A DNA stretch of 64,000 nt from Lysobacter daejeonensis GH1-9 (lineage in GTDB: Bacteria; Pseudomonadota; Gammaproteobacteria; Xanthomonadales; Xanthomonadaceae): positions 124,001 to 188,000 of the forward strand of contig NZ_AVPU01000002.1 in the NCBI RefSeq assembly GCF_000768355.1, in the 5' to 3' direction. Made by a program: the position numbers and the translations under genes. The notes beneath the pieces are model-generated. The model searched no databases and was not told the origin of the DNA. It saw only the letters and a list, made by a program, of their open reading frames with translations. This document shows, one piece after another, positions 18,444 through 26,601 of the stretch. Position 1 is the first letter of the stretch; each line of letters begins with the position of its first letter.

Positions 18444-18460
18444 TGCGACACTGTGTCGCA
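18444..18460 (+). promoter_or_regulatory. Perfect inverted repeat resembling a RegA/PrrA binding site
   Basis: The 17-nt sequence TGCGACACTGTGTCGCA is a perfect dyad (8-bp arms, one central base), 57 nt upstream of the copper-receptor start. It fits the GCGNC...GNCGC pattern reported for RegA/PrrA. The genes for a RegA/RegB pair lie just downstream on the other strand. The binding partner is inferred. Confidence 0.5.
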
Positions 18461-18517
18461 TCCCTGTTCAGCAAGCGGCGTGATGAAGTCTGCCCAGGAT
18501 TTCCAAGGGTAACCCGC

Positions 18518-20689
18518 ATGCGCTTCCACCCCCTTTCCATGGCCCTGATCGGGCTGTTGTGCGCTGACCCCGCGTGGGCCGAATCGATGGCTGGGGCGCA
18601 AGGCGTCAGTGGCGACGAGATCGGGCCTGCGCTGACGTCGCTCCCGCTGGCGGATGAGGCCGAGGCTTCCGCGGCTCTGGTTACCTCGGCTTCGCGGGGC
18701 GCCTCCGCAGGGCCGGTTGCCCCGGCGGCCGTCACCCTGCCCACTGTCGTGGTGACCTCGCTTGCCCCGACCGCGCCGCTGACCGTGGCCACCGACCCGC
18801 GCTTGCCGCGGCAGCCGGTACCGGCCAGCGACGGCGCCGACTACCTCAAGACCATTCCCGGCTTCACCACACTGCGCAATGGCGGTACCAACGGTGATCC
18901 GGTGCTGCGCGGCATGTTCGGCTCGCGGCTCAACCTGGTCGCCAACGAGGGCGCGATGCACGGCGCCTGTCCTTCGCGCATGGACAACCCGATGTCCTAC
19001 GTCGCGCCGGAGACCTATGACCGGCTGACCGTGGTGAAGGGCCCGCAGACGGTACTGTGGGGGCCGGGCGCATCCGCGGGCACGGTGCGGTTCGAGCGCG
19101 ATCCCGAGTACTTCGAGGCCCCCGGCGCCCGGCTGCACGCCAGTGCGCTGGCTGGCAGCCACGCCCGCAACGACCAGGTACTCGACGTGGCCGCCGGCAC
19201 GCCGCTGGGATACGGGCGGGTGTCGGCCAACCGTTCGGAATCCGGCGATTACGTCGACGGCGACGGCCGCCGCGTGCACTCCGGCTGGAACAAGTGGAAC
19301 GCCGACGCCGCCGTGGGCTGGACGCCCGATGCCGAAACCGCGCTGGAACTCAACGCCGGCATCGGTGACGGCGAGGCGGCCTATGCAGGCCGCAGCATGG
19401 ACGGCAGCCGGTTCCGCCGCGACAGCTTCGGCCTGCGTTTCGTGCGCGGCGGCTTCGATGGAGTGCTGGAACGCGTGCAGGCCAACGTCTACGACAACCG
19501 CGTGGACCACGTGATGGACAACTACACGCTGCGCGACCCCGATCCGATGGGGTCCATGCCGATGCCCATGGCCTCCAACGTGGGGCGCCAGGCGCAAGGT
19601 GCGCGGGTGGCACTGGCGTGGGCGTGGACCGGCGTCGAACTGGAGGCGGGTGTTGACCACCAACGCAACCAGCATCGGCGCCGCAATGCGCCAGGCGTGG
19701 GGATGTACCTCGCCCTGCCATGGGTGGAAGACGCCCGTTTCCGCAGCAGTGGCGTGTTCGCCGAGGCCACGGTGTCGTTCGATGACCGGCGTCGCGTCGT
19801 GGCCGGCGCGCGCATCGACAGCGCCGATGCGAAGGACCAGCGGCTGACCACCGGAGGCATGCGCCCGCAGCCCAATCCGACCGCGGGCGTGACCCGTGAG
19901 GAGACCCTGCAGGCCGCCTTCGCCCGCTATGAGCACGAGGCGGAGCGGGTGCCGTTGGCGTGGTATGCCGGCCTCGGCCGGACCGAGCGCATGCCCGACT
20001 ACTGGGAGCTGTTCTCGCCGACGCAGGGGCCGGTGGGCACGCCGAACGCCTTCGCAGGCGTCGACGTGGAAACTACCACCCAGTTGGACCTGGGCCTGCA
20101 CTACAAGCGCCAGCGCTTCGAAGCTTGGGCGTCGGCCTACGTGGGCCGCATCGACGATTACGTCCTGTTCCGCTACGGCACCGGGACGATGGCGGGCATG
20201 AGTCGCGCGCTCAACGTGGATGCCAACATCCGCGGAGGCGAAGGCGGCATCGGTCTGCGGCCAGCCAAGGGCTGGAGGCTGGACGGCTCGTTGGCCTACG
20301 CCTGGGGCGAACAGCGCGGGAGCGGGCGTGCGTTGCCGCAGATGCCACCGCTGGAAGCGCGGGTTTCGCTCGCATACGAGGGCATGGCATGGTCGGCGGG
20401 GGCGTTGCTGCGTGGGGTGGCCGCGCAGACCCGCACCAGCCTGGACGAGGGCAACGTGGTGGGGCGCGACCTGGGGGCCAGCAGCGGCTTCGGCGTGTTC
20501 TCGGTGAACGGTGCCTATCGCATCGACCGCAACTTGCGCCTCGGCGCCGGCGTGGACAACCTGTTCGACCGCGCCTACGCGGAGCATCTCAACCTTGCCG
20601 GCAACAGCTCCTTCGGCTATCCGGCCGACCCGGTGCGGATCGGCGAGCCCGGGCGCACGCTGTGGGTCAAGCTCAGTGTCGAGTACTGA
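18518..20689 (+). CDS. TonB-dependent copper receptor, OprC/NosA-like
   Basis: Outer-membrane TonB-dependent receptor of 723 residues for copper. A signal peptide (cleavage after AWA, residue 21) is followed by an Ala/Ser-rich stretch, then the plug (from about 95: DGADYLKTIPGFTTLR) and a 22-strand barrel ending in the aromatic motif VKLSVEY. The plug contains MHGACPSRMDNP with Cys151 and Met155, matching the CxxxM copper ligands known in Pseudomonas OprC. His331-Val-Met333 in DHVMDNY could be the second HxM pair. The ATG at 18518 has AAGGG 9 nt in front. It converges on regA with an 11-nt gap; a TonB homologue lies 2.6 kb on. Siderophore specificity is unlikely given these ligands. Confidence 0.92.
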   Translation: MRFHPLSMALIGLLCADPAWAESMAGAQGVSGDEIGPALTSLPLADEAEASAALVTSASRGASAGPVAPAAVTLPTVVVTSLAPTAPLTVATDPRLPRQPVPASDGADYLKTIPGFTTLRNGGTNGDPVLRGMFGSRLNLVANEGAMHGACPSRMDNPMSYVAPETYDRLTVVKGPQTVLWGPGASAGTVRFERDPEYFEAPGARLHASALAGSHARNDQVLDVAAGTPLGYGRVSANRSESGDYVDGDGRRVHSGWNKWNADAAVGWTPDAETALELNAGIGDGEAAYAGRSMDGSRFRRDSFGLRFVRGGFDGVLERVQANVYDNRVDHVMDNYTLRDPDPMGSMPMPMASNVGRQAQGARVALAWAWTGVELEAGVDHQRNQHRRRNAPGVGMYLALPWVEDARFRSSGVFAEATVSFDDRRRVVAGARIDSADAKDQRLTTGGMRPQPNPTAGVTREETLQAAFARYEHEAERVPLAWYAGLGRTERMPDYWELFSPTQGPVGTPNAFAGVDVETTTQLDLGLHYKRQRFEAWASAYVGRIDDYVLFRYGTGTMAGMSRALNVDANIRGGEGGIGLRPAKGWRLDGSLAYAWGEQRGSGRALPQMPPLEARVSLAYEGMAWSAGALLRGVAAQTRTSLDEGNVVGRDLGASSGFGVFSVNGAYRIDRNLRLGAGVDNLFDRAYAEHLNLAGNSSFGYPADPVRIGEPGRTLWVKLSVEY

Positions 20690-20700
20690 TGCGCGCGCGC

Positions 20701-21252
20701 CTAATCCTCGCGCGGCGTGCGTTCGGGGCCGGGGCGCTTGGCCAGCTTGCGCTGCAGCGAGCGGCGGTGCATCCCAAGCAGGCGCGCGGTGGCCGACACG
20801 TTGCCGCCGGTGTCGTTGAGTGCCTGCTGGATGTGCTCCCACTCAAGACGGTGCAACGGGGTCATCGTTTCCGGCGTCGGATTGTCTTCGGGCGGCGATT
20901 CGGCCGGCGCGAGCGCGAGCGCACGCAGGATCGACTCCAGCGTGGCGGGCTTGGGCAGGTAATCGTCGGCCCCTCGCTTGATGGCTTCCACGGCGGTGGC
21001 GACGCTGGCGTAGCCGGTCAGCAGCAGGATGCGCATGTCCGGGTGCAGCGCGCGCAAGGGCTCGATCAGGGCCATGCCCGATTCGTGCGCGAGTTTCAGG
21101 TCCAGCACTGCGAAATCCGGTGGAGCAGCGCGCGCCAGCGCGAGCGCCGATTCGATGTCCAGTGCGGTCTCGGCCTCGATCCCGCGCCGCGCGAGTGAGC
21201 GTTGCAGCGTGCGCAGGTACAGCGCGTCGTCGTCGACCAGCAGGCCCTTCAT
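20701..21252 (-). CDS. regA: Response regulator RegA/PrrA/ActR family
   Basis: DNA-binding response regulator of 183 residues. The receiver domain has the acidic pocket DDD (7-9), phosphoacceptor Asp51, Thr79 and Lys101. A proline-rich hinge (about 119-131) leads to a Fis-type helix-turn-helix, NVSATARLLGMHRRSLQRKL (151-170), nearly the invariant RegA recognition helix. The family controls respiration, nitrogen and redox metabolism globally. The start at 21252 overlaps the regB stop by 4 nt (ATGA), so synthesis is coupled to the kinase. The upstream frame extension to 21330 lies inside regB and is rejected. Confidence 0.93.
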   Translation of the reverse strand: MKGLLVDDDALYLRTLQRSLARRGIEAETALDIESALALARAAPPDFAVLDLKLAHESGMALIEPLRALHPDMRILLLTGYASVATAVEAIKRGADDYLPKPATLESILRALALAPAESPPEDNPTPETMTPLHRLEWEHIQQALNDTGGNVSATARLLGMHRRSLQRKLAKRPGPERTPRED

Positions 21253-22481
21253 GCGGCGTCTCCGTTGCTGGAGTCCAGTGGCACGCGGAAGCGCACGCAG
21301 CTGCCTTGGGCACCGGTGGATTCCACCCACAGGTCTCCGCCGAGTCGTTCGATGGTGGCGTGGGACAGGGCCAGCCCAACCCCCATGCCGTGGGCCTTGC
21401 CGCTGCGGAACAGCTCGGGCAGGAACGGGCGCGTGGGGTCGAAGCCCGCGCCATGGTCGCGCACGCCGCCGTGCAGCTGGCAGCCTTCAACCCGTAGCGA
21501 AAGGTCGACGCGTGCGTTGCCCACGGCGAGGCCGGCATCGGCGGCATTGTTGAGCAGCGCCAGCAGCAGGTGGCCGACACCGGGGTCGACGCGCATCCCG
21601 GCGGGTGTCGCATCACTACGGTGCAGTGCCACCTCGGGGCGCACCAGTTGCCAGCGGGCGATGGCCTGTTCCAGGTCGAGGAGATCATCGTGCGCATGGT
21701 CGGCGGGACGGGCCAGCTCACGCACGCGCTCGCGGCAGACGTCCACCAGTTGGCGGATCGTCGCCACATCCTCGCGGGTATCGGCAGGCAGGGGGCTGTC
21801 GAGCAGGTCGTCCGCGAGCAACGTCAGCGTGCCCAGGGGCGTGTTGAGCTCGTGCGCCACGGATGCGGCATGGGTGGCCAACGCGACGATGCCTTCATTG
21901 CGCACGAAGCGTTCGCGCAGATCGGCAAGTTCGCGTTCGCGTTGGCGCAGCAGGCTCACCAGGCGCGTTGAGAAATACAGCACCACGCCGACCATCACCA
22001 GGAAGTTCACCGCCATGCCCCACAGGTGCAGGTTGAAGCCGGCGGTGGCGCCCCCGTGCACGTGGGGCAGGTCGCGCCCGAACATGGCGACGGCGGCGTA
22101 GGCCAGCACGCCCGCGGCGGCGGTGGCGACCACCCAGCGCCGGGACAATGCGAGCGTCGACAACGCCAGTGGCAGCACCAGCAGCGAGGCGAAGGGGTTG
22201 GCCAGGCCGCCACTCCAGGCCACCAGCCAGGCCAAGGCCGCGATGTCGACCAGCAGGTGCGCGAACGCCTCCAGGCTGGAGGCCGAACGGGCCTGGCGCG
22301 TGCGCAGGGTCGCGAGCAGGTTGAAGACGGCGAGGGCCGCAATGCCGCCGTACAGGGGCATTGCGGCCAGCGGCACGCCCAGCGGTCCCGTCACTGCGGC
22401 CACGGTGAGGGCCTGGCCCGCGACCGCGACCCAGCGCAGCAGGCACAACGTGCGCAGGAAGGGCAGCGTGGATTCGCTCAT
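21249..22481 (-). CDS. regB: Redox sensor histidine kinase RegB/PrrB family
   Basis: Inner-membrane kinase partner of RegA, 410 residues (413 if 22490 is used). About six membrane helices (12-175) hold the quinone-binding heptad GGLANPF (91-97). The H-box has His210 in ASVAHELNTPLGT, and Cys249 follows 39 residues later in LVDVCRERVR, about where the redox-active Cys of Rhodobacter RegB lies. The ATP-binding domain shows LLNNAADAG, DHGAGFD and GMGVGLAL. These three features separate RegB from ordinary kinases and point to sensing of quinone-pool or cytoplasmic redox state. It is coupled to regA downstream; a TonB gene ends 127 nt upstream on the same strand. Confidence 0.93.
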   Translation of the reverse strand: MSESTLPFLRTLCLLRWVAVAGQALTVAAVTGPLGVPLAAMPLYGGIAALAVFNLLATLRTRQARSASSLEAFAHLLVDIAALAWLVAWSGGLANPFASLLVLPLALSTLALSRRWVVATAAAGVLAYAAVAMFGRDLPHVHGGATAGFNLHLWGMAVNFLVMVGVVLYFSTRLVSLLRQRERELADLRERFVRNEGIVALATHAASVAHELNTPLGTLTLLADDLLDSPLPADTREDVATIRQLVDVCRERVRELARPADHAHDDLLDLEQAIARWQLVRPEVALHRSDATPAGMRVDPGVGHLLLALLNNAADAGLAVGNARVDLSLRVEGCQLHGGVRDHGAGFDPTRPFLPELFRSGKAHGMGVGLALSHATIERLGGDLWVESTGAQGSCVRFRVPLDSSNGDAA

Positions 22482-22608
22482 GGGCGCCATGCTACCGGTG
22501 CGTTGCCCGGGGCGGCATGCGTTGTATGAATTGGCGGCGACGACAAGTCGTGAGGTGGCGCGAGGCGAGGAACGCGGCGGGCGGCCGGAGCCGCCCGCCA
22601 TGCATGAC

Positions 22609-23304
22609 TCAACGGTCCAGCCGGAACTCTACCGGCACGCGGCCAATCGCCTGCACCGGCACTCCCGCCTGCACCGCGGGTTTGAACATCCAGCGGGCCA
22701 ACACCTGCCGCCGCGCCGCAAGGTCCAGTACCCGGTGGCCGCTGCTGGTCACCACTTCGGCCTGCAGCGGGCGGCCGTCGACGCCGACCAGCACTTCCAG
22801 CACCACGATCCCTGTCAGGCCATTGCGCAGCGCCTCGCGGGGATAGCCAGGCGGCGGCGCACTGGCGTACTGCAGCACCGTGCCGGTCAGCACCTCGTCC
22901 TGTCCGCCGATTTCGCCGTCGCCGCCCGGGCTCAGGTTGTCGGTGGTGCCGGTCTCGGCCTGCGGCGGTACGTTGGCATCGCCTTCCATCGGCCGCGATT
23001 GTGTCGGCGGCGGGTCGACGGGTGTCGGTCGTGCGGCCGGGGTGGGGCGCACCTGGGCCTGGACAGGTCTGACCGGCACCTGGATCGGTGGAGGCGTCGT
23101 CCGTTCCCGCGGAATCCAGACGACGTCCGGCATCCGGATCAGTTGCGGGCGCAGTTCCGGTATCGCCACGGGCGCGAGCATCAACAGCAGGATGGCGGCA
23201 TTGGCGGCGATCGCGCCGGCACCGGCCGTGATGCGCGTGCCATCGAGCCGATGGCGCGGGGCTGCGTGGGCCGCTACAGCGTGGGAAGCATTCGCGTACA
23301 CCAT
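22609..23304 (-). CDS. TonB-like energy transducer
   Basis: A 231-residue inner-membrane protein that would couple proton motive force (with ExbB/ExbD, not in this window) to outer-membrane receptors. It has a single membrane anchor (about 28-50), a Pro-rich periplasmic spacer (TTPPPIQVPVRPVQ, TPAARPTPVDPPPTQ) and a C-terminal TonB domain with YPREALRNGLTGIVVLEVLVG and WMFKPAVQAG. AGGAGG lies 6-7 nt before the ATG at 23304, an unusually good ribosome site that decides the start against a longer frame. It lies upstream of regB on the same strand and may be co-transcribed. The nearby copper receptor is a natural partner. Confidence 0.88.
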   Translation of the reverse strand: MVYANASHAVAAHAAPRHRLDGTRITAGAGAIAANAAILLLMLAPVAIPELRPQLIRMPDVVWIPRERTTPPPIQVPVRPVQAQVRPTPAARPTPVDPPPTQSRPMEGDANVPPQAETGTTDNLSPGGDGEIGGQDEVLTGTVLQYASAPPPGYPREALRNGLTGIVVLEVLVGVDGRPLQAEVVTSSGHRVLDLAARRQVLARWMFKPAVQAGVPVQAIGRVPVEFRLDR

Positions 23305-23471
23305 GGTCCACCTCCTGGTTGGTCTGCACAGAACACAACGCCTGGACGCCGCGGGCGGGGTTACGCCATGCATGGCGCCCTGCATTCGACGCTGCTCGCG
23401 CGGACCTGAACGGATGATGGCTGGCGGAAGAGCGGCGGCCGTGAGGTGATGGACGGCATTCGCGGGGGCAC

Positions 23472-23506
23472 AAAACGCGACAGGCCCGCACGAAGCGGGC
23501 CTGTCG
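23472..23506 (-). terminator. Rho-independent terminator after the SIMPL gene
   Basis: A perfect 12-bp stem (23478-23489 with 23495-23506) with a 5-nt loop is followed on the minus strand by CGTTTTGTG. It ends the SIMPL-domain transcript and isolates it from the tonB-regB-regA group. Confidence 0.85.
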
Positions 23507-23526
23507 TTGCGCAAAACGCGGCGAAC

Positions 23527-24288
23527 TCAGCGGCCGAGTTCGAACACCACGTCGAGGTTGACCGAAAGCGTGGTCTCGCCCGGTTCGACCTGGGTGTCGG
23601 CGGCCTTTTCGGCGCGAGCCATGGCCATCATCGGGATCGGACCCGGCCGGCCCATGCCGCCGCCCTCGCTGATGCTGACGATGCGGCGAACGCGCATGCC
23701 CAGCGTCTTGGCGTACATCTCCGCGCGCTGCTGTGCCTTCTTGATGGCGTTGCGGCGCGCTTCGTCGTAGGCCGACTCCTTGTCGTCCACGTCGAAGTTG
23801 GGGCCGTAGACCTGGTTGGCGCCGGTCGCCACCAGGGCATCCAGCAGCTTGCCCAGCTTGCTGATGTCGCGCGCGGTGATGGTCACGGTGTTGGTGGCCT
23901 GGTAGCCGGTGATCACCGGCGGCTTGTCGGGCGTGTAGTGGTACTGCGGCCCGAGGCTGATGCCGCTGGTCTGGATGTCGCGCTCGGCCACGCCGGCGGC
24001 CTTGATCGCGGCGATGACCTTGGCCATCTGCTCGGCGTTGGCGCGCATGGCGCTGTTGGCGTCGGCGGCCTGGGTCACCACGCCGGTCGACACCGTGGCG
24101 ATGTCCGGTACGCGCTTGGCCTCGGCCTGCGCGGACACCGACAGCAGGGTGCCATCGGTGGTCATCATGTGCGGCGCATTCTGCGCGGAGGCGGTCATGG
24201 TTGCGGTGGCTCCCAGGGCAAGGGCCGCGGCCAGCGCCAGGGGGCGCAGGGTCGACCGGAAGGGGGTTCGGATCATGTTCAACTCCAT
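23527..24288 (-). CDS. SIMPL (DUF541) domain periplasmic protein
   Basis: Exported protein of 253 residues with a signal peptide (about 1-36, cleaved near SAQNA) and one SIMPL/DUF541 domain (LLSVSAQAEAKRVPDIATVSTGVVT, VYGPNFDVDD, EARRNAIKKAQQRAEMYAKTLG). The family forms oligomeric periplasmic or outer-membrane rings; some members are linked to oxidative stress or invasion, but no reaction is known. A start at 24276 (MIRTPF) is equally possible. It stands alone between a terminator and the divergent maf gene. Confidence 0.88.
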   Translation of the reverse strand: MELNMIRTPFRSTLRPLALAAALALGATATMTASAQNAPHMMTTDGTLLSVSAQAEAKRVPDIATVSTGVVTQAADANSAMRANAEQMAKVIAAIKAAGVAERDIQTSGISLGPQYHYTPDKPPVITGYQATNTVTITARDISKLGKLLDALVATGANQVYGPNFDVDDKESAYDEARRNAIKKAQQRAEMYAKTLGMRVRRIVSISEGGGMGRPGPIPMMAMARAEKAADTQVEPGETTLSVNLDVVFELGR

Positions 24289-24480
24289 TTGTGGATGTGG
24301 GGAGGGTCTTGCGCAAGCGGTTAACGGCCCGTGAGCCGTTCCGGGGTTGCCGACCGGGGGCGACGTTAAGCCAAGGTTGCCATTGGATGACGTGACCTGA
24401 CACCGGTATTGGAACGCCCGTCGCCCATCGGTTCAGTTGGCGAAGGGCTGGGAACACGATGGGCAGGCTATCCTTGCAGC

Positions 24481-25086
24481 ATGCTCCATCTTGCCTCCCA
24501 ATCCCCCCGTCGCCGCGAACTGCTGGGCCGCCTCGGCCTGGACTTCGGCGTGCTCGACCTCGACATCCCCGAGCAGCGCCAGCCTGGCGAACCGGCCGAA
24601 GACTACGTGCGCCGCGTGGCCCGCGAGAAAGCGGGAGCCGGCCTGCTGAAGGTCGTGGGCACCCCGGGGGCCGTGGTGCTGGGCGCCGACACCGAGGTCG
24701 TGTTGGACGACGAGGTCTTCGGCAAGCCGCGCGACGCGGACGATGCCGCCGCCATGCTGCGCCGCCTGTCCGGGCGCACCCACCAGGTTATTTCGGTGGT
24801 GTCGCTGGTGAGCGCGGGGCGCGAGGCGCAGGCCACATCCGTGTCGGAAGTGACGTTCGCGCCACTGGCCGAGGCATACATCGCCGCCTACGTGGCCACC
24901 GGCGAGCCGTTCGGCAAGGCCGGCGCCTATGCCATCCAGGGCGGGGGCGAGGCCTTCATCAGCCACCTGTCCGGCAGCTATTCCGGGGTGATGGGGCTGC
25001 CCCTGCACGATACCGCGCGCCTGCTGCGCGAGTTCGGCATCGATTGCCCGCGCATGCCGGCGGTGCCGGCCGCGGCCCAGGCCTGA
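24481..25086 (+). CDS. maf: Maf-family nucleotide pyrophosphatase (dTTP/UTP type, YhdE-like)
   Basis: House-cleaning nucleoside triphosphate pyrophosphatase, 201 residues. The N-terminus [15 protein letters not shown] and the following [18 protein letters not shown] and [11 protein letters not shown] are the Maf signatures. The order maf-rng-yhdP-tldD is as in E. coli (yhdE-rng-yhdP-tldD), which supports the YhdE-like assignment over the YceF type. The open frame before 24481 has no family match. It ends 9 nt before rng. Confidence 0.93.
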   Translation: MLHLASQSPRRRELLGRLGLDFGVLDLDIPEQRQPGEPAEDYVRRVAREKAGAGLLKVVGTPGAVVLGADTEVVLDDEVFGKPRDADDAAAMLRRLSGRTHQVISVVSLVSAGREAQATSVSEVTFAPLAEAYIAAYVATGEPFGKAGAYAIQGGGEAFISHLSGSYSGVMGLPLHDTARLLREFGIDCPRMPAVPAAAQA

Positions 25087-25095
25087 GGCGCGGGC

Positions 25096-26583
25096 ATGTC
25101 CGAAGAGATCCTGGTCAACGTCACCCCGCGCGAGACCCGCGTCGCCGTCGTCGAGAACGGCATGCTGCAGGAACTGCACATCGAACGCGGCTGGTCGCGC
25201 GGCGTGGTGGGCAACATCTACAAGGGCAAGGTGCAGCGGGTCATGCCCGGCATGCAGGCTGCCTTCGTCGATATCGGGCTGGAGCGTGCCGCGTTCCTGC
25301 ACGCCGGCGACATCGTCAAACCGGCGCAGATTGCCGCCGAGACCGGCGATGAGGCCCCGCTGCCCCCCACCCCGAACCGCCCGATCACCGAGCTGTTGCG
25401 CGAAGGCCAGGAGATCGTGGTGCAGGTGGTCAAGGACCCCATCGGCACCAAGGGCGCGCGGCTGACCACCCAGCTCAGCATTCCCTCGCGCTACCTGGTG
25501 CTGTTGCCGCGTACCCGCGTGGTGGGCGTGTCGGCGCGCATCGAGGACGAGGCCGAGCGCATGCGGCTGAAGTCGCATGTCACCGCCATGGCGCCAGCGG
25601 ATGCGATGCACGGCTACATCGTGCGCACCAATGCCGAGGGCCAGCCCGAGGAGGCCATCGCCGAGGACATCGCGTACCTCAACCGCGCATGGGCGCTGAT
25701 CGAGGAGAAGTCGACGTCATCGCGTTTGGGCGAGCGCGTGTACGAGGATCTCAGCCTGCCGCTGCGCGCGGTGCGCGACCTGATGCGCCGCGACGTGGAA
25801 AAGGTGAAGGTGGACTCGCGCGAGACCTGCGAGCGCCTGCGCAGTTTCGCTGCCGCCTACATGCCCGGGCTGGCGGAAAAGATCGAGCATTACACCGGTG
25901 AGCGTCCGATTTTCGACCTGTATGGCGTCGAGGATGAGATCCAGCGCGCGCTGGACAAGCAGGTGCCACTCAAATCCGGCGGCTACCTGGTGATCGACCA
26001 GACCGAGGCGATGACCACGGTGGACATCAACACCGGCTCGTTCCTTGGCCAGCGGAACCTCGAGGAGACGGTGTACCGCACCAACCTGGAGGCAGCGCAG
26101 TCGGTGGCGCGCCAGCTGCGCCTGCGCAACCTGGGCGGCATCATCATCATCGACTTCATCGACATGACCGATGCCGAGCACAAGCGCCAGGTGCTGCGCC
26201 AGCTGGAGAAGGCGCTGGCCCGCGACCACGCCAAGACCACGGTCTACGACTTCTCGCCGTTGGGCCTTGTTGAGATGACGCGCAAGCGCACCACCGAGAG
26301 CCTGCAGCGCCAGCTCAGCGAACCGTGCCACGAGTGCGGCGGCCGCGGCACGCTGAAGACGCCGGAAACGGTGACCTACGAGATCTTCCGCGACATCGTG
26401 CGCCAGGTGCGCCAGTTCGATGCCCAAAGACTGCTCGTCATTGCCTCGCCCAAGGTGGTGGCCCGCATCACCGACGAGGAGTCTGCGGCGGTGGCCGAGC
26501 TGGAAGAATTCCTCGGCAAGTCGATCCGGTTCCAGGCCGACGAGCAATACGCGCAGGAGCAGTTCGATGTCGTGCTGCTCTGA
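25096..26583 (+). CDS. rng: Ribonuclease G
   Basis: Endoribonuclease that matures the 5' end of 16S rRNA and cleaves some mRNAs, 495 residues. The start SEEILVNVTPRETRVAVVENG is the RNase E/G N-terminus, followed by the S1 domain (GNIYKGKVQRVMPGMQAAFVDIG). The catalytic magnesium-binding pair is Asp310 (TTVDINTGSF) and Asp353 (IIIDFIDM). The zinc-link is CHECGGRG. It lacks the long RNase E C-terminal scaffold. It sits between maf and yhdP. Confidence 0.96.
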   Translation: MSEEILVNVTPRETRVAVVENGMLQELHIERGWSRGVVGNIYKGKVQRVMPGMQAAFVDIGLERAAFLHAGDIVKPAQIAAETGDEAPLPPTPNRPITELLREGQEIVVQVVKDPIGTKGARLTTQLSIPSRYLVLLPRTRVVGVSARIEDEAERMRLKSHVTAMAPADAMHGYIVRTNAEGQPEEAIAEDIAYLNRAWALIEEKSTSSRLGERVYEDLSLPLRAVRDLMRRDVEKVKVDSRETCERLRSFAAAYMPGLAEKIEHYTGERPIFDLYGVEDEIQRALDKQVPLKSGGYLVIDQTEAMTTVDINTGSFLGQRNLEETVYRTNLEAAQSVARQLRLRNLGGIIIIDFIDMTDAEHKRQVLRQLEKALARDHAKTTVYDFSPLGLVEMTRKRTTESLQRQLSEPCHECGGRGTLKTPETVTYEIFRDIVRQVRQFDAQRLLVIASPKVVARITDEESAAVAELEEFLGKSIRFQADEQYAQEQFDVVLL

Positions 26584-26601
26584 CGTCCGCAGGGCCGGCT
26601 G

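Noticed and set aside
18401-20842. Minus-strand ORF of 813 codons opposite the copper receptor
   Set aside because: Antisense shadow that also overlaps the intergenic dyad and the end of regA; no recognisable protein.
22478-24457. Minus-strand ORF of 659 codons across the tonB and SIMPL genes
   Set aside because: It runs out of frame over two genes and a terminator and is Arg/Pro/Gly-rich with no domain.
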